Part shown: positions 33,089 to 38,754 of the stretch, piece after piece
Layout: each line of letters begins with the position of its first letter
Position numbering within the stretch: the stretch's first letter is position 1
From: Scedosporium boydii
Lineage: Eukaryota; Ascomycota; Sordariomycetes; Microascales; Microascaceae
Direction of reading: 5' to 3'
NCBI GenBank assembly: GCA_002221725.1
Contig: NJFT01000309.1
Span: 1 to 38,754, forward strand
DNA: 38,754 nt
Notes under the pieces: generated by a model
Seen by the model: only the letters and a program-made list of their open reading frames with translations
What the model was told of the DNA's origin: nothing
The model's database searches: none
Position numbers and translations under genes: made by a program

Positions 33089-36000
33089 ATGGCGCCTGGC
33101 CCTGGAGCGTCCTCGATCTCGGTCACTGTTCGTGTCCGTCCTTTCACAATTAGAGAAGCGGCTCAACTGTGAGAGACTTCCCTCGTCCTCCTTAGTGTCT
33201 CCCTGGCACTCTGCTGCTTCGCATTGGCAATGCTGACGAGAAATGCTCAAGAGCTCGGACAGATGATAGCACGGTATTCCTAGGTGACGGTTCGCTGGCG
33301 GCTGCTCCGGCACCAAAACTACACCAGAGGGGCCTCCGATCAGTAATCAAGGTCGTTGACGACCGGTGCCTGTGAGTAGCTAGCTTCCTGTCACCGACCA
33401 ATTTGCCCCCCTCTCTCAGTTTGGCTGGATTGAGGGGGGAGCACCTCGATTTGTTTATGTGCTAACCTCCGCAAGGGTGTTTGATCCCCCAGAAGACAAC
33501 CCTGTCCAAAAGTTCTCCCGATCCGTCGTCCCCGCCGGCAAGAAGGTCAAAGACCAAGTCTTCGCCTTCGACCGTATCTTCGATGACAACGCCACCCAGA
33601 CCGAAGTCTACGAGGGTACAACAAAGCAGCTCCTCGACAGCGTCCTCGATGGCTATAATGCCACGGTATTCGCCTACGGCGCCACTGGATGTGGCAAGAC
33701 GCATACGATTACCGGAACTCCCCAGCAGCCTGGCATCATCTTTCTGACGATGCAAGAACTCTTCGAGAAGATCCATGAGCGGAGCGATGACAAGGTCACC
33801 GAGCTGTCGTTGTCATACCTCGAGATCTACAACGAGACCATCCGTGACTTGCTCGTGCCTGGCGGCAGCAAGCAGGGCTTGACCCTTCGAGAGGACCTGA
33901 ACCACGCCGTCACCGTTGCGGGTCTGACGAGCCACCACCCCAAGGACGTGCAAGAGGTTATGGACATAATTGTCCGGGGTAACGAGTACCGCACAGTCTC
34001 CCCCACCGCAGCCAACGCCACATCCTCTCGGTCCCACGCCGTGCTGCAGATCAATATCGCCCAGCGTGACCGCAACGCCGACATTAGCGAACCCCATACT
34101 ATGGCCACCCTCAGCATCATCGATCTTGCAGGCTCCGAGCGTGCCAGCGCCACGAAGAATCGAGGCGAGCGTCTCATGGAGGGCGCCAACATCAACAAGT
34201 CCTTGCTCGCCCTCGGCAGCTGCATCAATGCTCTCTGCGACCCTAGGAAGCGCAACCATGTTCCCTACCGAAACAGCAAGCTAACACGTCTTCTCAAATT
34301 CTCGCTCGGCGGAAACTGCAAGACTGTCATGATTGTGTGCGTCAGCCCCAGCAGCGCCCACTTCGACGAGACGCAAAACACCCTCAGGTACGCCAACCGC
34401 GCGAAGAACATCCAGACCAAGGTCACCCGTAACGTCTTCAACGTCAACCGCCACGTCAAGGATTTCCTCGTCAAGATCGACGAGCAAATGGCTCTCATCA
34501 AAGAGCTCAAGGCCCAGCAGAAGGAGGCGGAATCCATCTTCTTCGTCAAGTTCCGCAAGCAACACGAGAAGAAGGAGGCGACTACGCGCGAGGGCGTCCA
34601 GAGGTTGAGGGCGGCGTACGACAACGCGCTGCAGCAGCGCCAGGAGAAGATTGCGAGCCTGAAACGGCTCAAGGCCTTCGAGAGACGAATCAGCCTGCTG
34701 GAGGCGTGGTTGTCGTCTTTTGATGCCGTTTGCGAGTCGAGGGGTGCCTTGGAAGAGGACATGCCCGATTCGTTGCGAACCATTCAAAAGACAGCCAACG
34801 GCATCCTGGCCGAGCTGCAGACCAGTCGACATCACTTGCACCAAAAGCTTGAGAATTCGAACTGGGAGCGGGTCATCGACACCGCGCTGCAGCATAGCAT
34901 CCGGCTTCTTCCCGATGGCGAGACCGCCGATAACTCTTCGCAGATTGCCACCCTCCAGCGAGAGGCGGAGCTGCTCAGGACCACATTTTCGAAGGAGATG
35001 TATCGGGAGGTGCTCGAGCAGGAAAAGGGTGCCGACAGGGGTACCATGGAGGTTCTGCTGACTGCGCAGCTCGAAATTATTTCCTCGCTGTCCGACACGC
35101 TCTCCATGAGCGAGGAGGATGCCGTGGCCCACGCAAAGAACATCATCCATAAGCTGCTTGAATCGGGAGTGGCCGCCGCGAACTACGTCGTCAGGCCCGA
35201 CAGCGCGCCACCCAAGATCGACGCATTCCCACCCAGCAAGAGGGGTACGCCCAAGAAGAGGCGGCCGGCACGGGATGCGCCCCGCGATGTCCCCCAACCC
35301 GTCTTCAACGCGCCGGCTCCGATCGTTGTCGCTCCTCAACATCCCCTCTCCCCCATTAAGGGTTCGCCCAAGCGCCGCAAGGCCCCTGTCGCCGCTAGGA
35401 AACCCCTTACCTTCACGCCCAAAAAGAAGTCTCCTTCCAAACGCACGGTACGATGGCGAGATGACGACGGTGAGGATGGCCCCCTCGTCGAATTCCAGAA
35501 GACACCACAGCCGTACGAGTCGACTCCCGAAGTTGACTCTCCCGCCCCAAGACATACTCCTCCGTCCCCGACCGTCTTTCATTCCCATTCCATCCAGACC
35601 ATCCACGAGATCAACTCCTCCGACTCCAGCCCTTCCCTCGAAATCCTCGAGCCAACCATCCAGCTCGGCAAGCCTAACAGGTTCCAGGCTGGCTTCCTCT
35701 CGAAGTCTGGACGGACCTCCACCCAGCGCGAAAGCAACTCCCCCGTCCTCGTCGCGCCCTCTTTCTCGCTCAATCTCGCCGCCGCATCATCTTCATCGCC
35801 GAACACGGACGGAGGCCTCACGGCGCCGCTTAGGTCGCTCGACGTGACGCGGTCCTCCAACATGTCTCCCCCGAGCGTTATTCCCGTGCGGCCCTCTAAG
35901 ATCGCGAGCCCACCTATCGCCCGCAACTCGTTCGACGAAAATAACCCACCCGAACAGAACGGCGGCGGCAACTCCTCAGGATCCGATAGCGAGTCCACCT

Positions 36001-36458
36001 CTGATCTCGACGCCCGAAAGATCGCCTCGGCTATTTACTCGGCGAAGCGTCATTCCGCCTCGGCCCGTCGTATGTCCTCTCTGACTCTTCCCTCTGCTGC
36101 TGCGTCTTCCGCAGCCGCCGCCAAACGCGGCATGGTCCCCGCCGAGCGAGCAAGCGGACACCGCCCTTCTCTCTCGCTGTCGTCGGTACCGTCCTCGACG
36201 AACGGCATCTCGCGCCTTAGGAGGAACAGCGGTGAGAGGAGGAAGAGCCCGCCCATCAGCTGCTCGCCTCCCGAAGTCAAGTCCGTCACGCGCGCCTTCA
36301 CAGCGGGGCAGGCTCGGAGGATGAACCTCGGTGGTAGTGTCCGGGTCGAATCCAGCCCTACCGCTCGAGAGGGCGCGTTGGAGGTGTCGAAGAATAGGCG
36401 CGTTACCATTAGTGGCGTGGCCGCGAGGGCTCCTCGACCTAGCCTCGCGTGGAGGTAG
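33089..36458 (+). CDS. kipB: Kinesin-8 motor (Kip3/KipB type)
   Basis: Three exons, 33089-33168, 33252-33371 and 33476-36458, encode 1060 aa. Introns are 83 and 104 nt. The second has donor GTGAGT and branch GTGCTAAC. The first has donor GTGAGA and a less certain AAG acceptor. The motor domain spans about 12-405: SVTVRVRPF opens it, the P-loop GATGCGKTHT lies at 135-144, switch I SSRSHA at 250-255 and switch II DLAGSE at 283-288. The P-loop cysteine and the N-terminal motor position fit the kinesin-8 class, plus-end-directed motors that shorten microtubules and help position nuclei and spindles. A charged coiled coil follows at about 400-560. The last 450 residues are low-complexity Ser/Pro/Arg/Lys-rich with PKKRRP and PKRRK patches that could be nuclear signals or a second microtubule site. 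The gene symbol is by family analogy with the Aspergillus kinesin. Confidence 0.92.
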
Positions 36459-37213
36459 ATGCGAATGATAGCGTTCTACCACAGTTATGATGTTTAGAAG
36501 ATGCATGTTGTGTAATGATTCTGTTGATTTTGATGATGAGAATGGGACTTTTAATTGTTTTGTTTTCGTCGGCTCGGTGAAGAAATTGTTCGTCGAGCTG
36601 AACTGCATTGGTGAATATTAGGATGGAGGGATTCATTACTGACCAAACCCCATTGCACTTGATGCAAGCTTTGGCGTCTAGGTTTTTTTGTTTTCCTTGG
36701 GTGTTTACTTCATTTTTCGTCTCTTCCTTTGGACCTTGGCATGGAACAAGATTGAAGCTTTTTCTCTTTTGTTGTTTTTGAGATTGTTTAGAGTATTCAT
36801 TCCGGTGGGACGTGTACTAATAATTCATTTGATATCAATGCTTGGCTCATCTTGGTTTGTCATGGCTCGTGAACTTCGTTGGCAACGTTTTGATCTCGCC
36901 ATTTATCTTACATGGCAAATCTTCATGTCGTTCACTAGTAGTATACATAAATCCCCAGTCCTCTTGGACTTCTCGGTTCTTAGTTCATTGCAGCGTGCCA
37001 AATCCCTAGGCTTGCTTGCTTTCTATATCCCAGCTGGCCTTGTTGGCCAAGAAAGAAAGAAAAAAAAAAAATGATTCAACCTCACAACAAAGTCAAGTGT
37101 ATGTCCCGTCCTCCCAAACCATAAAGATCCCAGGTAAAAACACCATAGAAAAACACCGCACCTCGTCCGATCCAAGCCTCCACTCAAGGATACGACCAAA
37201 GGATCCCCGTCAG
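36459..37213. other. Convergent intergenic region
   Basis: It holds the 3' flanks of the kinesin (+) and Zn2Cys6 (-) genes. The segment 36670-37070 is T-rich on + and has an open frame of 128 codons with no domain, best read as 3' flank. A run of A residues ends at 37071. Confidence 0.4.
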
Positions 37214-38277
37214 CTACGCATGGTTCTCACCCCCATCATGCCCATCCATAAGAACTCCATGCCTCATCCTAAACCCCCTCACAAGCACCGACCCGACCTG
37301 CTCCCAACCCGCCTGCGCATCCCCGTCCACAACCACCGGAGTAACGGCGAGCTCCCCACCGGGGGGTAAACTCGCCGTCCAAGGCGACGGCCGGATGTCC
37401 ATCTCGGTACCGCCGGCGATGATGCGCTCGAGGTCGCGTATGTAGAGGAGCATGCGCTCGCGCTCGCGCTCGACTTCCTGGAGGTAGCCGCGGCGTTCGG
37501 TCCTGCCGGAGACGCGGTCGGTGACGAAGCATTCTACGCGGGCGGTGGTGCAAGCTGAGCAGCCTTCGGGGAGGGCGTCGCATTTTATTTTGCGGACCTA
37601 TAAGGTGAGGGGTGAGCCTTTGGTCAATCGCGCCAGGTGGGAAAAGGAAGAATACAAAGGAAAAAGGGAAGAGGCAGCGGCCATTGACGTACTTTGCACC
37701 GGTCGCAAGCTTGTCCTGTCCTGGTGTATGTTTGTTGTCGTGTTTTGATGGCGTGGGAGAATTCGGCCGGGGCATTAGTCGCTCTGCGACCTCGGGGTTT
37801 TGTAGAAGGTGATTGCAATAGCGTCGGGTGTTGCTGTGATGATTGTTGCGCTTGCTGTTGTTGCACGATTTGTATTTGTTCCTCGTCCAGCCTGTGCCGT
37901 TTCTGTCTATCGAGCTCGAGATTAAGATCCGGATAGCTCGACATCTCTCTCGGAAGTTGCGCCGACTGCTGCTGCTGAACTTCGGTTTCCCGTCCTCCGC
38001 CCCCTTCTTCTTCGGCTCTTCGCGCGTCGGCCGCGACGGCCATTAACAGCGCGGGGTCATGCTGTTCGTAGCTCGCCTCGTCGCGTCGGCGCTTCTCCCC
38101 TACGTGGACTTGATGCGTCGTCGATGGAGGGGGCTCGGGCGGTCGCGAGGGCTCGGGGCTGATTGTTGTGGTTGCGGCGGCGGCTGTCATCATGTCGATG
38201 GTGGCGTCGGTTGTTGGGGGTGGTGGGTAGCTTGATGATGGGCCGTCTTGGGCCGGGTCGTGGTGATCTGTTGACAT
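37214..38277 (-). CDS. Zn(II)2Cys6 binuclear-cluster transcription factor
   Basis: Two minus-strand exons, 38277-37693 and 37597-37214, encode 322 aa. The 95-nt intron (donor GTACGT, acceptor TATAG) lies inside the zinc cluster, a common position for fungal genes of this class. The cluster is canonical: C191-x2-C194-x6-C201-x6-C208-x2-C211-x6-C218. A linker (VTDRVSGRTERRGY) follows, then a short coiled-coil dimerisation helix (about 236-258, rich in E/R/L). The 190-residue N-terminal region is Pro/Thr/Ala-rich and then Gln-rich (a QQQQ block near 99-102 and QQQQ-AQQ-QQ near 140-149), suggesting an activation or interaction domain. The protein is compact and lacks the large fungal-specific middle homology region. 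It would bind CGG-type half-sites in the nucleus; target genes are unknown. The start is the first ATG of the frame. Confidence 0.87.
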
Positions 38278-38754
38278 TTGGGGGGATGGATGTAAGAGAG
38301 CTTGAGATGCGGGTGTGGATATTGCGGGTTGGACGGAGGATCCCGTGTGATGGGGAGCTTTTGGGGGGGGTTCAGAGTTAGTGGGAACGGGTGATGGAGG
38401 TGGGTATGGGAGGTACGACGTGTGAGGTACCTGGATTGAGCAATCATAGATGATTGATGATGTTGAAAGTGGGAAGGGTCGATGAACTGGGCTGATCTGA
38501 TTGACTGATTGGCAGGCACCGCGATGTGGGTACGGGAGTACGGGAGTACATCTCTGCGGGTTAGCTCGGGGAGAGCTGGAAGGTGGAAGGAAGGGGCAAT
38601 GCGCCTGCTGGGAACCGTGTCATCCCATAAGTCCCCACCCACCCATTTCGGCCACCCCCCCATTTCGGCCACCCAATTCGAGTTCTTTTTGTCCCAAACC
38701 ACCACTTCCATCGACATCGGCCACATACAAAACACACCAAATAACTGTCTTTTT
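38278..38754. promoter_or_regulatory. Promoter region of the Zn2Cys6 gene
   Basis: Upstream region of the minus-strand regulator, running to the window edge. It contains simple GGTGG/GGATG-rich sequence and the direct repeat described separately. No further gene is supported. Confidence 0.4.
38642..38674. repeat. Two direct copies of a 16-bp motif
   Basis: CCCATTTCGGCCACCC occurs at 38642-38657 and again at 38659-38674, separated by one base. A partial third copy of the core (TCGGCCAC) is at about 38716-38723. It lies about 370 nt upstream of the Zn2Cys6 start codon and could be a paired binding site. Confidence 0.75.

Noticed and set aside
34281..35606. 441-codon minus-strand open frame opposite the kinesin
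   Set aside because: It is antisense to a strongly conserved kinesin exon. It has low-complexity Leu/Gly/Arg content and no motif, so it is a codon-bias shadow.
36688..37074. 128-codon plus-strand frame after the kinesin
   Set aside because: It is T-rich sequence giving a hydrophobic string without domain or convincing start context, and it lies in the 3' flank of convergent genes.
1..38754. CRISPR arrays, insertion sequences, attachment sites, replication origins
   Set aside because: None is visible. The sequence is eukaryotic, so prokaryotic elements are not expected, and no transposase or reverse transcriptase fragment was recognised.

Overview
The window is nuclear DNA of a filamentous ascomycete (Pezizomycotina). 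Genes lie on both strands. Introns are short, about 50-105 nt, with GTRNGT-type donors and CTAAC/CTGAC branch boxes just upstream of the acceptor. The protein families are typical of moulds: UstYa/DUF3328, LaeA-like methyltransferase, Zn2Cys6 regulator, kinesin-8, CorA-like, dienelactone hydrolase and F-box. Eurotiomycetes is my guess, but the order cannot be fixed from this sequence. I worked out splicing by hand from reading-frame continuity and splice signals, so exon limits are predictions. Conserved motifs crossing the junctions support most of them.

Layout, left to right. (1) 0.4-2.7 kb: an intact five-exon UstYa-family oxidase-like gene on +, convergent with a secreted cupredoxin on -. 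(2) 2.7-4.8 kb: no recognisable gene, then a purine-rich tract and tRNA-Lys(CTT). (3) 5.0-9.6 kb: F-box protein (+), dienelactone hydrolase (+), and a nine-exon LaeA-like SAM methyltransferase (-). (4) 10.9-13.1 kb: M3 thimet/saccharolysin-type metallopeptidase (+), divergent from the methyltransferase. (5) 13.5-14.1 kb: a second UstYa-like locus (-) whose 5' half I could not reconstruct. (6) 14.7-16.1 kb: a PARG-domain protein (+) with a degenerate signature loop. (7) 18.3-22.2 kb: an unassigned conserved-looking three-exon gene (-) and a CorA-like membrane protein (-). (8) 23.2-26.1 kb: a multi-pass SUR7/PalI-like membrane protein (+), convergent with a five-exon MFS transporter (-). (9) 26.1-30.9 kb: about 4.8 kb without a supported gene. 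(10) 30.9-32.0 kb: a secreted protein built of seven tandem eight-cysteine modules. (11) 33.1-38.3 kb: kinesin-8 (+), convergent with a compact Zn2Cys6 transcription factor (-).

There is no single operon-like system. The kinesin, PARG-like protein, metallopeptidase and tRNA are general cellular functions. The UstYa genes, LaeA-like methyltransferase, cupredoxin and transporter are accessory types often seen in specialised-metabolism neighbourhoods, but no NRPS, PKS, terpene cyclase or RiPP precursor is visible. I therefore do not claim a cluster. The most distinctive item is the seven-module cysteine-array protein. Next are the shortened PARG signature, two micro-exons (13 and 15 nt) and a stopless in-frame 90-nt intron.
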